From positions 310,001-374,000 of the forward strand of contig JANUBW010000002.1 of the NCBI GenBank assembly GCA_024809215.1: DNA of 64,000 nucleotides, written 5' to 3'. Source of the DNA: Niastella sp. OAS944. Its GTDB lineage: Bacteria > Bacteroidota > Bacteroidia > Chitinophagales > Chitinophagaceae. This document shows positions 9,514 through 18,161 of this stretch, piece by piece (positions within the stretch are counted from its first letter, which is position 1; each line of letters opens with the position of its first letter). The translations under genes were made by a program, and so were the position numbers. Below the pieces are notes generated by a model that saw nothing but the letters and a program-made list of their open reading frames with translations, was not told the origin of the DNA and searched no databases.

Positions 9514-10509
9514 ACTATCCACCAAAGTTTCTAATAATTGTGTATTGGTAATATCATACGCACACTTAAAATGCCCGAGCGGACAAGCGGGTCTTCCATG
9601 TAAACCGCAGGGCCGGCAGGCCAATGGCTCCTGTATCTCTACAATAAAGCGCTTGTCTGATAATGGTCCAAACCCAAATGAAGGCAATGTAGAGCAATAT
9701 ACGGCCGTTACCGGCGCATTGACCGATGAAGCAAAATGCATGGGCGCCGAATCATTTACGTAATTCATCACTGCCTCTTTCATCAACGCGGCCGATTGTA
9801 AAAAGCTTAGCTTGCCGCACAGGTTTACTACCGTAGCGGCAGTACCCGCTGTACGAATTTCTTCACCCAACGCTACATCACCGGGTGCACCCAGCAAATA
9901 AATAGTATAATTGGAAGGCACCTCTTTGGCAAAGCTTATCCATTTATCTTTCGGGAATTGTTTGGTGAACCAAACCGATGCCGGCGAAATAGTAATATAA
10001 GGATGCTTTTTATACGCTTCTACAGCTGCTTTATCCTGCGCCGATGGGTACAGGTGGGGTTTCATCACCTCGTCGTTCGTAAAGGCCCGTATGAGCTCGT
10101 TATTACGGTCTACTTCGTGTATGGGATTATGTACGTCGCTAATGACGTGTTTTATTTTTTTGCTGAACAGCCAGCTCAGGGGGTTTTTATCGAACCCAAT
10201 GGTTTCGCGGGCGCCTGAAAATGCGGTAAGTATACCGGTGGCGGCAAAACGCTGCACGTTTATTACTTTATCGTAGCGGCGTTTTCTGATAAACCCTAAT
10301 AATTTAAAAAGGTTTTTCAGTTTGCCGCTCTTCTTGTCCCATATAAGCACTTCGTGCAGGTACGGATGGTTTTGCAGCAGCCCTTCATTGCCTTTTCTTA
10401 CCAGAAAATCAATTTCTGCATCGGGAAAATGCCGGTGCAGTTTTTCCACAATGCCGGTTGCCAGCACCACATCGCCAATAAAGGCAGTTTGTATAACAAG
10501 GAATTTCAT
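9511..10509 (-). CDS. Glycosyltransferase family 9 (ADP-heptose:LPS heptosyltransferase-like)
   Basis: 332 residues with the GT-B fold of heptosyltransferases that act in LPS core assembly on the cytoplasmic side of the inner membrane. The N-terminus MKFLVIQTAFIGDVVLAT is the family signature (IGDVVL acceptor-side loop). The second half opens with ISPASVWFTKQFPKDKW and YTIYLLGAPGD, and the donor-binding NDSAPMHFASSVNAPVTAVY is clear. A cysteine-rich C-terminal segment (CRPCGLHGRPACPLGHFKC) is typical of this GT9 subset. The ETLVDS end and TGA stop lie in an AGTTGACGAG repeat word. It is the last gene of a probable minus-strand run starting at 14107. Confidence 0.88.
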   Translation of the reverse strand: MKFLVIQTAFIGDVVLATGIVEKLHRHFPDAEIDFLVRKGNEGLLQNHPYLHEVLIWDKKSGKLKNLFKLLGFIRKRRYDKVINVQRFAATGILTAFSGARETIGFDKNPLSWLFSKKIKHVISDVHNPIHEVDRNNELIRAFTNDEVMKPHLYPSAQDKAAVEAYKKHPYITISPASVWFTKQFPKDKWISFAKEVPSNYTIYLLGAPGDVALGEEIRTAGTAATVVNLCGKLSFLQSAALMKEAVMNYVNDSAPMHFASSVNAPVTAVYCSTLPSFGFGPLSDKRFIVEIQEPLACRPCGLHGRPACPLGHFKCAYDITNTQLLETLVDS

Positions 10510-10512
10510 TCA

Positions 10513-10622
10513 GTTTGTTGTTTGTAGTTTGTCGTTTGTGGTTGCTGCCGCGCTTTGAGGCTCAAAATAAATTTCGAACTTGCCTTAAAGAACAACAAAC
10601 AACAAACCACAAACCATAAACT
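10513..10622. repeat. TTTGTTGTTTG inverted short-word repeat
   Basis: GTTTGTTGTTTG (10513-10524) and three further TTTGT-type words face an exact 12-bp inverted copy at 10596-10607 (CAAACAACAAAC) in a chain that ends 2 bp before the stop of the upstream minus-strand gene. Confidence 0.75.
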
Positions 10623-10623
10623 T

Positions 10624-11193
10624 TTACTCTCTTATGATGGTTATACTGCCATCTTTACCCCATTTAATAATAGAAGAAGCAGCATGAGGAATATTATCAT
10701 TTTGCCGGTGTTGAACAATATAATCAACGCCCTGCCAAATGGCCGGCATAATATCGCTGAAAGTGGCGGGCGAAGGGTCGCCACTTAAATTTGCAGAGGT
10801 AGAAACTATGGGTTTGCGGAACCGTTTTATCAAATGTTTGCAAAAGGTATCCTTTACAATTCTAATGGCTACCGACCCATCGGCACTGATCACATTATCG
10901 GCCAGCCCCAGGGCGCCATCGTAAATTACCGTTGTGGGCTTTTTTGTTTTTGCCAGGTAGTCGAACACTGCCAGGTCAATATGCGCCACGTACTGCATCA
11001 GCTCCTTTTCATCGGCCAGCAAAATGATCATGCTTTTCGAATCGGGCCGCTGTTTCAGGTTAAAAATGCGGTTCACCGCCGCAGCATTGGTGGCGTCGCA
11101 GCCAATACCCCAAATGGTATCTGTGGGGTAAAGTATCAGCCCGCCTCCCTGTAGTACTTTTAAACAATGGTCAATATCGTGCGAAAAATCCAT
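10624..11193 (-). CDS. L-threonylcarbamoyladenylate synthase (Sua5/YrdC/TsaC family)
   Basis: Makes threonylcarbamoyl-AMP from threonine, bicarbonate and ATP, the first step of t6A37 tRNA modification. The 189 residues are a single YrdC domain: GGLILYPTDTIWGIGCDA, then the KQRPDSKSMIIL loop (the KxR...SxN-type substrate site) and the C-terminal PIVSTSANLSGDPSPATF motif. The Sua5 linker domain is absent, so this is the short TsaC/YwlC-like form. It lies 15 bp downstream of an unknown secreted-protein gene. With miaA and cca it is the third tRNA-maturation gene in 8 kb. Confidence 0.92.
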   Translation of the reverse strand: MDFSHDIDHCLKVLQGGGLILYPTDTIWGIGCDATNAAAVNRIFNLKQRPDSKSMIILLADEKELMQYVAHIDLAVFDYLAKTKKPTTVIYDGALGLADNVISADGSVAIRIVKDTFCKHLIKRFRKPIVSTSANLSGDPSPATFSDIMPAIWQGVDYIVQHRQNDNIPHAASSIIKWGKDGSITIIRE

Positions 11194-11208
11194 GCTGCAA
11201 ATGTAGGG

Positions 11209-12654
11209 TCAAAATTTCAATACCACCAGCTTGTACGCGCCTTTGTCGTAATAGGCGTAATAGTGCTGCCCATAGGTCACAAACAGGCTTTCCGAATCCG
11301 GATCGATCTTCATTTTGGAGGTGTAGCGATCGATGCGTTCGTTTACCGAGCTGCCGGGCTCCCCCGGTACGTGCGCAAAGTTGGCGCCGTTGAGCAACAT
11401 TTTAAAATGGGTAGAGTTGGTCCAGGTACTGCGAATATATCTTCCCGGGTTGTAACTGTTATTATAATAGGGCGAACGCATCATCGTGGGGCCATAGCCA
11501 TAGCCGCCATAGGGCATACTGTTAAACCCCGGATAACCGCCCACAGACGTGTTGGCAATCGTTTTTTCATACGACCCAACCATTACTTCAATTTGATCGT
11601 TGCCAAAGGGCTTGGCCATTATCATCGCATTGCCATCAACCATTCTGCGCAGGAACGAACTGGTTTTGCTCAGGTCCTTGGGGTCTTTTCTTCTTTCATC
11701 AACGGTCCTTTCTTCCATAAAAGGCGTGTTCTTATAGGTGATATCATCTCTTCTTTCAGTGGAGAAAGTTTTGAGTATTTCACCTGTATATACGTCGGCC
11801 ACCTGTACCAGCAGGCTGTCGTTGGTAGCGCACACGTAGTACAATTTATTGCGGAACAAAAACGAGTTATCGGAATAAGCGCTGCGGTTGGCAGGCTGCC
11901 TCCCCGGCTTATGCTCAATCAGCCAGCTCTCGGCCTTAAATTGTTGCAGGTCAATACAGGTTATGTAGGTTGAATCGATGTGATTGTTCATCACCAGCAA
12001 TAACGTGTCGTTGGTTATATATAATTTATTGCTTCGGGCAAGCGCCTCCAGGTCTACATCGCCTTCCTGATCAAGTACGTCCAGTTGTATCTTGCCGCGG
12101 CCCCCAAAGCCCGAAAGTAACTCGCGCCAAAACGAATCGGAGAACTGGTAACGCAAACCGGCACCAGGCTTCTCATTGGTAAAATTGTAAAACGACAATT
12201 CCTTTGTTCTGTAGTTAGCAGTTACATATATAAAATGGTTGCCGGCGCTTATATAGTTCACCAATCTTTCCCGGGCCAGGTCGAGCCTGATAAAGGTTTC
12301 TTTTTTTTCTTCGGTAACTACATTGAATGCGATACAGTGCATTACCCCTTTTTCGACCTGCTCGGTAAACATATATACAGAAGAATCTCGCATAAAACCA
12401 CCCAGTAATTTCTCGCGTCCCTTGCGGGCCAAACCAAATTGCTTCATTAATCGCAGCTGCTGACCGGTAAATACAAATGCCCTGATGCTATCGCTGCTCA
12501 CTACAAAAGTGCAACTGCTTTGTTTGGTTCTGTTTGAAATGGTTTGCAGTTCTATCTTCTTTTCCGTCCAGCCTATAAACTCAACAAATTGTTTGCTTTG
12601 AGCCATTAGCTGTATACTGCAACACAATAAAAGGAAGAAAATAATGGGGCGCAT
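11209..12654 (-). CDS. Secreted protein of unknown function, paralogue A
   Basis: 481 residues with a Sec signal peptide (cleavage near QLMAQS, residue 19). I recognise no catalytic family. It is a clear paralogue of the next upstream gene: both share IGW, the TISNRTKQSSC/TVLNRTKQSSC strand, SSDSIRAFVFTG, LLGGFMRDSSVYMFTE, YSDNSFLFRNKLYYV and a C-terminal YYAYYDKGAYKLVVLKF-type end. The strand-rich, WD/propeller-like rhythm suggests a beta-propeller fold (inference). It has a Gly/Pro/Tyr-rich loop around residue 395 (MPYGGYGYGP). The gap to the paralogue is 22 bp and to the tsaC-like gene 15 bp, so they are probably cotranscribed. Confidence 0.8.
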   Translation of the reverse strand: MRPIIFFLLLCCSIQLMAQSKQFVEFIGWTEKKIELQTISNRTKQSSCTFVVSSDSIRAFVFTGQQLRLMKQFGLARKGREKLLGGFMRDSSVYMFTEQVEKGVMHCIAFNVVTEEKKETFIRLDLARERLVNYISAGNHFIYVTANYRTKELSFYNFTNEKPGAGLRYQFSDSFWRELLSGFGGRGKIQLDVLDQEGDVDLEALARSNKLYITNDTLLLVMNNHIDSTYITCIDLQQFKAESWLIEHKPGRQPANRSAYSDNSFLFRNKLYYVCATNDSLLVQVADVYTGEILKTFSTERRDDITYKNTPFMEERTVDERRKDPKDLSKTSSFLRRMVDGNAMIMAKPFGNDQIEVMVGSYEKTIANTSVGGYPGFNSMPYGGYGYGPTMMRSPYYNNSYNPGRYIRSTWTNSTHFKMLLNGANFAHVPGEPGSSVNERIDRYTSKMKIDPDSESLFVTYGQHYYAYYDKGAYKLVVLKF

Positions 12655-12676
12655 CGTTTTTCAGGGTTTACAGGGT

Positions 12677-14107
12677 TTAAAACTTCATTACCACCAGCTT
12701 GCGCTCTCCTTTGTCATACCAGGCGTAATAATACTGGCCATTGGTTACAAAGATGTTTTCCTGTTCGGGTGGTGTACGCAGATTAGCCGTATACCGTTCA
12801 ATACGTTCGGCCATGGTACTGACCGGCTCTCCCGGCGCATTTGAATAGTCGGCATTCAGCAGCATTTTAAAATGCATTGATTTGGTCCAGGTGCTCCGGT
12901 AAAAACCGCCGCTGCTCATGGCTGGTGAAATATATTGTGGCCCAACGTATGCGCCGGCTGCAGCGGCGCCAAGGGCAGCACCGGCAACACCGGGGGCGCC
13001 GCCCGACATGTACGCAGTTTTCCTGGCGTACGCCCCTATCACCACTTCAATCTGGTCATTGCCATAGGGCCGCACCATGATCACCGCGGTATCTCTTATC
13101 ATTTTGCGCAGCAACTGCCTGGTATTTTCCCTGTTACGAACACCTTTTTGGGAACCACCATTTTCTTCATCAATAATGGCTGTATTCTTCCAGGTAATTT
13201 CCTTATCGCTTTGTGCAGAGAACGATTTGCTTACAGCCCCGCTATAGGGGTCAACAATTTGTACTTGTAAACTATCGCTGGTAGCCCGCACATAGTATAA
13301 TTTATTGCGGAACAAAAAGGAGTTATCGGAATAGGCAAAGTTCTTTGAGCAGGAAAAGCCGGGATTGTGATCAACCACCCAGGAACTTACCTTTTGTTGT
13401 TTCAGATCGAAATTGACTATGCGGGTTGAGTCAATGTGGTTATTCATAACCAGCATCAGCGACTCATTATTCAGGTATAATTTATTTTTCTTGGCAAGAT
13501 TATCGAGGTTAAGATCGCCATCCTGTTCAATCTTTATCAATCGCACATTGCGACCAAGGAAACCCGGCCTGGTAAGTTCTTTCCACTGATCATCGGCAAA
13601 CTGATAACGTAATGTTGTACCGGCCCGGCCGTTTATAAAGTCGTATACGATCAATTCATTTCTTTTATTACTTGCCGTAACATACAGGAAATGGTTGCCG
13701 GCACTGATATGGGTAACTGTTTTTTCATTTTCGGGATCGAAGGGTATATCGGTTTCGCTTACATTTCCGGTTATAACATTCAGCGCCGAACAATATAATT
13801 TATCAGCGCGCGACGCTTCGGTAAACATATACACGGAAGAATCGCGCATAAAACCGCCCAGTAATTTTGTGTCGGGTCTGCGGGGCACACTAAACTGCCG
13901 CATTAATTTCAACGCGCCGGTAAATACAAATGCTCTGATGCTATCGCTGCTGACGAGGAAGGAACAGCTGCTTTGTTTGGTTCTGTTTAAAACGGTATGT
14001 AATTCCAGTTTCTTTCCGTACCAGCCGATACTTTCTACAAACTGTTTGTTTTGCGACATTACCTGTATACTGAACAGGAAAAACAGGATAAAGACGGCTA
14101 TACGCAT
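12677..14107 (-). CDS. Secreted protein of unknown function, paralogue B
   Basis: 476 residues, signal peptide ending near QVMSQN. It aligns with its downstream neighbour along the whole length (see the shared blocks there), including SFLFRNKLYYVRATSDSLQVQ and the NAPGEP / ERIERYTANLRT segment near the C-terminus. The variable loop in paralogue A that is Gly/Tyr-rich is here Ala/Gly-rich (AGAALGAAAAGAYVGP), marking the fastest-diverging part. It is the first gene of the minus-strand run and divergent from dapD with an 85-bp shared upstream region. Function unknown; a periplasmic or surface binding propeller is one possibility. Confidence 0.8.
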   Translation of the reverse strand: MRIAVFILFFLFSIQVMSQNKQFVESIGWYGKKLELHTVLNRTKQSSCSFLVSSDSIRAFVFTGALKLMRQFSVPRRPDTKLLGGFMRDSSVYMFTEASRADKLYCSALNVITGNVSETDIPFDPENEKTVTHISAGNHFLYVTASNKRNELIVYDFINGRAGTTLRYQFADDQWKELTRPGFLGRNVRLIKIEQDGDLNLDNLAKKNKLYLNNESLMLVMNNHIDSTRIVNFDLKQQKVSSWVVDHNPGFSCSKNFAYSDNSFLFRNKLYYVRATSDSLQVQIVDPYSGAVSKSFSAQSDKEITWKNTAIIDEENGGSQKGVRNRENTRQLLRKMIRDTAVIMVRPYGNDQIEVVIGAYARKTAYMSGGAPGVAGAALGAAAAGAYVGPQYISPAMSSGGFYRSTWTKSMHFKMLLNADYSNAPGEPVSTMAERIERYTANLRTPPEQENIFVTNGQYYYAWYDKGERKLVVMKF

Positions 14108-14192
14108 GATGTCAGAGGTTTAGAAGGCGATAAAAATAATGAAAACGGCCAAAAAGCCAGAACGTTTTCTAACTGATTTATGATCTGTACTG

Positions 14193-14200
14193 TATGTTTG
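14193..14200 (+). promoter_or_regulatory. -7 box of dapD
   Basis: TATGTTTG fits TAnnTTTG exactly and lies 15 bp upstream of the chosen dapD ATG, predicting a leader of about 10 nt. It would sit inside the coding region if the upstream ATG at 14180 were used, which supports the later start. The -33 element is weak. Confidence 0.5.
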
Positions 14201-14215
14201 CAAAAAATTAACGAA

Positions 14216-15022
14216 ATGCAAGATCTGATACTCGAAGCCTGGGGCAACCGCGAGTTATTAAAAGAAAAAAAATATACCGATGCGGTAAAAGCCGTAATTG
14301 AAGAAGTAGACAAAGGCCGTTTGCGTGTGGCATCTCCTGTCGATGGCAAATGGACGGTGAATGAATGGGTAAAACAGGCCATTTTGATGTATTTCGGCAT
14401 TCAGCCCATGCAAACATGGACCATGGAGCCATTTGAGTTCTATGACAAAATGCTGCTCAAAAAAAATTATAAAGAACTGGGTGTACGTGCTGTACCTCAT
14501 GCAGTAGCGCGTTATGGTGCCTATGTTGCCAAAAACGTGGTGCTGATGCCTTCTTATGTAAATATCGGCGCTTATGTTGACGAAGGCACCATGGTTGATA
14601 CCTGGGCAACCGTGGGCAGCTGTGCACAAATTGGCAAAGGCGTACACCTGAGCGGTGGTGTAGGTATTGGGGGCGTGCTGGAACCTTTACAGGCTACTCC
14701 TGTTATAATTGAAGATGGTTGTTTTATTGGCAGCCGTTGTATTGTGGTTGAAGGCGTAGTGGTTGAAAAAGAAGCCGTACTGGGCGCCAACGTGGTATTA
14801 ACACAAAGTACAAAGATCATTGATGTAAGTGGCGATACCCCGGTTGAATATAAAGGACGCGTACCGGCACGTAGCGTGGTTATTCCTGGTACATATGCTA
14901 AAAAATTCCCAGCAGGCGAATACCATGTTAGCTGTGCGCTCATTATTGGCCAACGCAAACCAAGTACCGATTTGAAAACAAGTTTGAATGATGCGCTGAG
15001 AGATTTCAATGTATCAGTATAA
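14216..15022 (+). CDS. dapD: 2,3,4,5-tetrahydropyridine-2,6-dicarboxylate N-succinyltransferase
   Basis: Transfers succinyl from succinyl-CoA to tetrahydrodipicolinate in the succinylase branch of the diaminopimelate/lysine pathway. At 268 residues from MQDLILEAWGNRELL it has normal family length. The N-terminal helical domain (1-95) is followed by a left-handed beta-helix of hexapeptide repeats (about 100-240): VVLMPSYVNIGAYVDEGTMV, WATVGSCAQIGKGVHLSGGV, and GCFIGSRCIVVEGVVV. The C-terminal cap carries RVPARSVVIPGTYAKKFPAG. The ATG at 14180 would add 12 residues absent from the family and overlap the promoter box. It is followed after 15 bp by the EamA gene. Confidence 0.95.
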   Translation: MQDLILEAWGNRELLKEKKYTDAVKAVIEEVDKGRLRVASPVDGKWTVNEWVKQAILMYFGIQPMQTWTMEPFEFYDKMLLKKNYKELGVRAVPHAVARYGAYVAKNVVLMPSYVNIGAYVDEGTMVDTWATVGSCAQIGKGVHLSGGVGIGGVLEPLQATPVIIEDGCFIGSRCIVVEGVVVEKEAVLGANVVLTQSTKIIDVSGDTPVEYKGRVPARSVVIPGTYAKKFPAGEYHVSCALIIGQRKPSTDLKTSLNDALRDFNVSV

Positions 15023-15037
15023 GATTTAATATTTGAT

Positions 15038-15952
15038 TTGGAAGGGAAAAAACATAACGTTCAACTAGCGGGATTCCTCATTACTTTAATTGGTTCCATT
15101 TTGTTTTCAACCAAAGCCATCATTGTAAAGGTGGCCTATGGCGCGAACCCATCGATGGATGCCATAACCCTGCTTATGCTGCGGATGGCTTTTTCCCTTC
15201 CCTTTTATATTGGCGCCATATGGTTTGCCCGTAAAGAAGGCCTGCCCCGGCTTACCCGCCGCCAGTGGTTGATTGTTATAGGGCTCGGACTTTTTGGTTA
15301 TTACCTCAGCAGCCTTTTTGATTTTGTTGGACTGCAGTATGTTACTGCCGGCCTTGAGCGGTTGATACTTTTTCTTTATCCCACCTTTGCCGTTATTATC
15401 AATGCTTTTGTTTTTAAACAACCTGTTGTACGTACGCAAAAAATTGCATTGTTTCTTACCTACGCAGGAATAGGCATTGCCTATCTGGGTGAATTAAATG
15501 TCGATATCGACAATCCCAATTTTCTTTGGGGCAGTTTTCTCATCTTTTTGTGTTCTATTACTTATAGTATTTATATTGTTGGCAGCGGCCGCATGATACC
15601 AACTGTGGGCGCTACGCGTTTTACTGCTTATGCCATGCTTGCCTCCACAGCCGGCGTGTTTGTGCATTTTGCCATTAAAGGCGGCAACGTACAAATGCTA
15701 AGTGATGTGGGCTCCTATTTCTGGTACGGCATTTTGCTTGCAATAATAGCAACCGTATTGCCCACTTTTATGATGTCGAACGGAATGAAAAGGATCGGTT
15801 CAAATAATGTGGCCATTATATCTGCGATTGGACCGGTATCAACCATCATTCAGGCGCATTTTATATTAAATGAAAAGATCTTCCCATCGCAAATTGTGGG
15901 CACCCTGCTGGTTATTTCAGGAGTGATACTCATTGGTTGGAAGCGGAATTAA
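15038..15952 (+). CDS. EamA/DMT-family permease, TTG start
   Basis: 304 residues with ten predicted membrane helices in two EamA repeats (about 11-145 and 160-300), the fold of drug/metabolite exporters in the inner membrane. The first repeat opens ITLIGSILFSTKAIIVKVAY and the second has the characteristic ending AIISAIGPVSTIIQAHFILN plus GTLLVISGVILIG. No ATG is available near the start: the frame opens with TTG at 15038, 15 bp after dapD, and the upstream in-frame codons run into the dapD end. An operon with dapD is likely; export of an amino acid or related metabolite is conceivable, but the substrate is not predictable. Confidence 0.85.
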   Translation: MEGKKHNVQLAGFLITLIGSILFSTKAIIVKVAYGANPSMDAITLLMLRMAFSLPFYIGAIWFARKEGLPRLTRRQWLIVIGLGLFGYYLSSLFDFVGLQYVTAGLERLILFLYPTFAVIINAFVFKQPVVRTQKIALFLTYAGIGIAYLGELNVDIDNPNFLWGSFLIFLCSITYSIYIVGSGRMIPTVGATRFTAYAMLASTAGVFVHFAIKGGNVQMLSDVGSYFWYGILLAIIATVLPTFMMSNGMKRIGSNNVAIISAIGPVSTIIQAHFILNEKIFPSQIVGTLLVISGVILIGWKRN

Positions 15953-16007
15953 AGATGCGGCCTACCTTAACCCGGTTTTTGAAAGGTTTGTTCAGTTTGC
16001 ACCCTAC

Positions 16008-16750
16008 CCCAACTCATTATTTGAAAGCTTTTGCCAAATGTTTGACTTCATAAGTTATTTTTTCTCGCCACCAACTTAGTTTTGACCTCAACAAAGTTTG
16101 TTTTCACCTCCACAGGTTATTTTCAACTTACAATAACTCATTTTTTACCTTCACTAACTTACTTTCAGCGTTCACAGAGCAAGTTTGCCTCAATACTAAC
16201 TTCATGCAAGGGTAAACTTGAGCTGTGGACCACTAAACCTGATTCATGCACGTCCTATTTTGATCAGGGGACGGTCAAAATTGATTGGTGATAGCTTTAA
16301 ATCGATTGAAGAGGGCCTTCAATTATTCGGGGACGATCAAAAACAAGTTGCTGACGCCAGAAAATAACTTTTGGCACCACAAAACTAATTAAGGGAGGCA
16401 TGAACCTGAGTTGTGGAAGCAAAAACAAAACTGGTGAGGTATTAAATGAGTTAGGGAACCATGAAAAAGAGTTGGGCAACTCACATATTGCTCTGGCAAT
16501 TCAGAAAATGAGTTATGGGAAGCAAAACTTGCGTTGGGCAAAGCAAAAAATGAGTTGGGTAAACCACACTTGCATTGGTGAATCCAGAAAAAGAGTTGGG
16601 CGGCTCACATATTGCGCTGGAGAAGTCAGAAAAAGAGTTGGGCAATTCACATAATGCGCTGGGCAATTCAGAAAATGAGTTGTGCAAAGCAAAACTTGCG
16701 TTGGTGCCCCCCCAAAAAGAGTATGGAAAGCAAAACCTGAGTTAGGGCCT
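16008..16750. repeat. Long inverted array of degenerate 21-bp-spaced units
   Basis: The 998 bp between two convergent stops hold no convincing gene. In the right half a GTTGGG/GCTGGG-like core recurs at 16410, 16430, 16450, 16471, 16492, 16512, 16533, 16554, 16574, 16595, 16616, 16637, 16658, 16679, 16700, 16721 and 16741, that is every 20-21 bp, each usually preceded by an A4-A6 tract (consensus AAAANNGAGTTGGGCAA). In the left half the inverted core (CCAACT/TAACTT) recurs at 16011, 16073, 16094, 16114, 16135, 16156, 16177, 16198, 16236 and 16257. A centre of about 140 bp (16262-16400) carries a GGGGACGRTCAAAA direct repeat. Units share only the core. Confidence 0.8.
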
Positions 16751-16786
16751 CAAAAAACGCCTTGCAAACCATGTTTACAAGGCGTT
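16750..16786 (-). terminator. Terminator of the barrel-protein gene
   Basis: AACGCCTTG (16756-16764) pairs with CAAGGCGTT (16778-16786), with an inner AAAC/GTTT pair. On the minus strand it is followed by TTTTTT. It abuts the end of the 21-bp array. Confidence 0.8.
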
Positions 16787-16807
16787 GTCTATAAAACACC
16801 ATCCCCG

Positions 16808-16957
16808 TTAGTCAATTAGCTAATGTGCTAATGTGATAATGTGATAATGTGATAATTCTTTCTGTTTCTGCATCCCGCCTTTCCGTAACCTCACGAAATG
16901 GCTGTAACCTGTATTCCATTATCACATTATCAAATTATCGAATTATCGAATTACCAG
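16808..16957. repeat. TAATGTGAT inverted short-word repeat overlapping a stop codon
   Basis: 9-bp words (TAATGTGCT, AATGTGATA repeated) at 16808-16857 face ATTATCACATTATC and AATTATCG words at 16918-16957. The 14-bp GATAATGTGATAAT at 16835-16848 has a perfect inverted copy at 16918-16931. The TAA stop of the minus-strand barrel gene (16951-16953) is part of the right arm. Confidence 0.85.
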
Positions 16958-17892
16958 TTACCGCAACGTTTCTGATAAGATCCGCAACTTTTCTTAACCG
17001 GTTTTTCTTCAGCAGCTGCGGCTGGTGCCTGTTTTGCTTGTTCAAGTTCCTGCACTACAGACGCCCGTTTAACTGGCTCTACTTTTTGCGCAGCCGGTTT
17101 GCTCTTAGTAAAATTAAGCGGCATACCTACTGTTATATTCCAGGCAGATGCCGATGAAGACAATTGGGTATTCATTTCTTTACCATCGAGCGGCACCCTC
17201 AGGGTTTCTTTACCCAAATTACTAATGCCCAGTACGTATTGCACCCCTATTACATACTTGTTTATATCGCCCTTGGCAAAGGCCAGGTTAACACCGGAAA
17301 TAAATGCCGATGTCCAGTTGCCGGCACTGTACTGATACACCATTTCATTTGATCTGGTAGCACTTACAAGGGCTGTTTGCGGGTTTGGTACAAAAGCCAT
17401 TCCGGCGTAAGGTTGTATGCGCATATTCATAGCAGGTTTTTTAGAGGCTGCTGCCTGCGCCAGCATCATTTTGCGTGCAGCACAGGGACTGCTTGCCTGT
17501 TCAACCTGTTTGGCAGGGGTTTTCGCAGTTCTTGTCAACGAAATGGCTTTAGTGCTTACCTGGTATCCGGCTTCGAGCCTAAGCTTCCAGTCGCCCTGAT
17601 CGGAAGTGAATTGTTTATCGCCGGTTTCAGGATCAGTGAATTCATAGGTTACAACAGAACGGTTAGAGGCAACGCCCAAAAATGGACCATGTTTTTTGCC
17701 AAACAAATAATCTGCCCGAAGGCCAACTTGCGGAGAGAAATTTGCATTCATGGGCGAAATGCAGGAAGTGTTGTTGTACTTTACACAGGTAAAAGCTTGT
17801 TCAATACCCACCCTGGGAGTAACTGAGAGTTGGGCATTCGTTGCAAACCCACAGGCAACGAATACCATACCGGTTAACGCTGCTTTTCTCAT
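16951..17892 (-). CDS. Outer-membrane beta-barrel protein with periplasmic-type tail
   Basis: 313 residues. Signal peptide ends near FATNAQ (residue 20). The mature part alternates amphipathic strands (VGLRADYLFGKKHGPFLGV, WKLRLEAGYQV, KYVIGVQYVLGISNL, WNITVGMPLNF), suggesting a small 8-10-strand barrel. The middle has an Ala/Lys-rich insertion (about 120-155) with several cysteines, and after the last strand comes an Ala/Lys/Glu-rich, helix-prone tail ending KKSCGSYQKRCGNW with two Cys. That tail is unusual because most barrels end at the last strand. Function is unknown; no ligand motif is seen. The last codon pair and stop lie in a repeat arm. Confidence 0.7.
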   Translation of the reverse strand: MRKAALTGMVFVACGFATNAQLSVTPRVGIEQAFTCVKYNNTSCISPMNANFSPQVGLRADYLFGKKHGPFLGVASNRSVVTYEFTDPETGDKQFTSDQGDWKLRLEAGYQVSTKAISLTRTAKTPAKQVEQASSPCAARKMMLAQAAASKKPAMNMRIQPYAGMAFVPNPQTALVSATRSNEMVYQYSAGNWTSAFISGVNLAFAKGDINKYVIGVQYVLGISNLGKETLRVPLDGKEMNTQLSSSASAWNITVGMPLNFTKSKPAAQKVEPVKRASVVQELEQAKQAPAAAAEEKPVKKSCGSYQKRCGNW

Positions 17893-17957
17893 AGCTTAGT
17901 TATTTAGTCCTTATAAGTTACGCTAAATAATACGAAAGAAAAATTAGAATACATGAG

Positions 17958-18076
17958 CGGCGGCCTTCGGCCGCCGAGTTGATATGTTGACAAGTTAACA
18001 AGTTGACAAGGCTTAATAACACAGATTCTGTTATCTATATCAACTTTATCACCTGTATCAACTTTTCAACTCCATT
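17958..18076. repeat. GC hairpin followed by GTTGACAAG / TATCAACTT word arms
   Basis: CGGCGGCC (17958-17965) and GGCCGCCG (17969-17976) form a tight hairpin. It is followed by 9-bp words GTTGATATG, TTGACAAGT, TAACAAGTT and GACAAG to 18010, and by inverted TATCAACTTTATCACC words at 18039-18075. It lies in the divergent gap before the YCII gene. Confidence 0.7.
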
Positions 18077-18161
18077 TTTTAATTCTCCTTTGTCCTATTC
18101 AACAAACCTCATTTGTTATAGAGGTAAATAATTATATTCAATAACTTAAAAACAGAAAAAA

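Noticed and set aside
16297-16687. Minus-strand frames with LPNSFS-type heptad peptides and a plus-strand frame over the array
   Set aside because: The 21-bp period gives seven-residue repeats in any frame on both strands. The frames have no signal or start context, break several times and do not cover the array.
16008-16750. CRISPR array
   Set aside because: Units are degenerate and directly adjacent, with no conserved 24-47-bp repeat alternating with unique spacers, and no cas gene is near.
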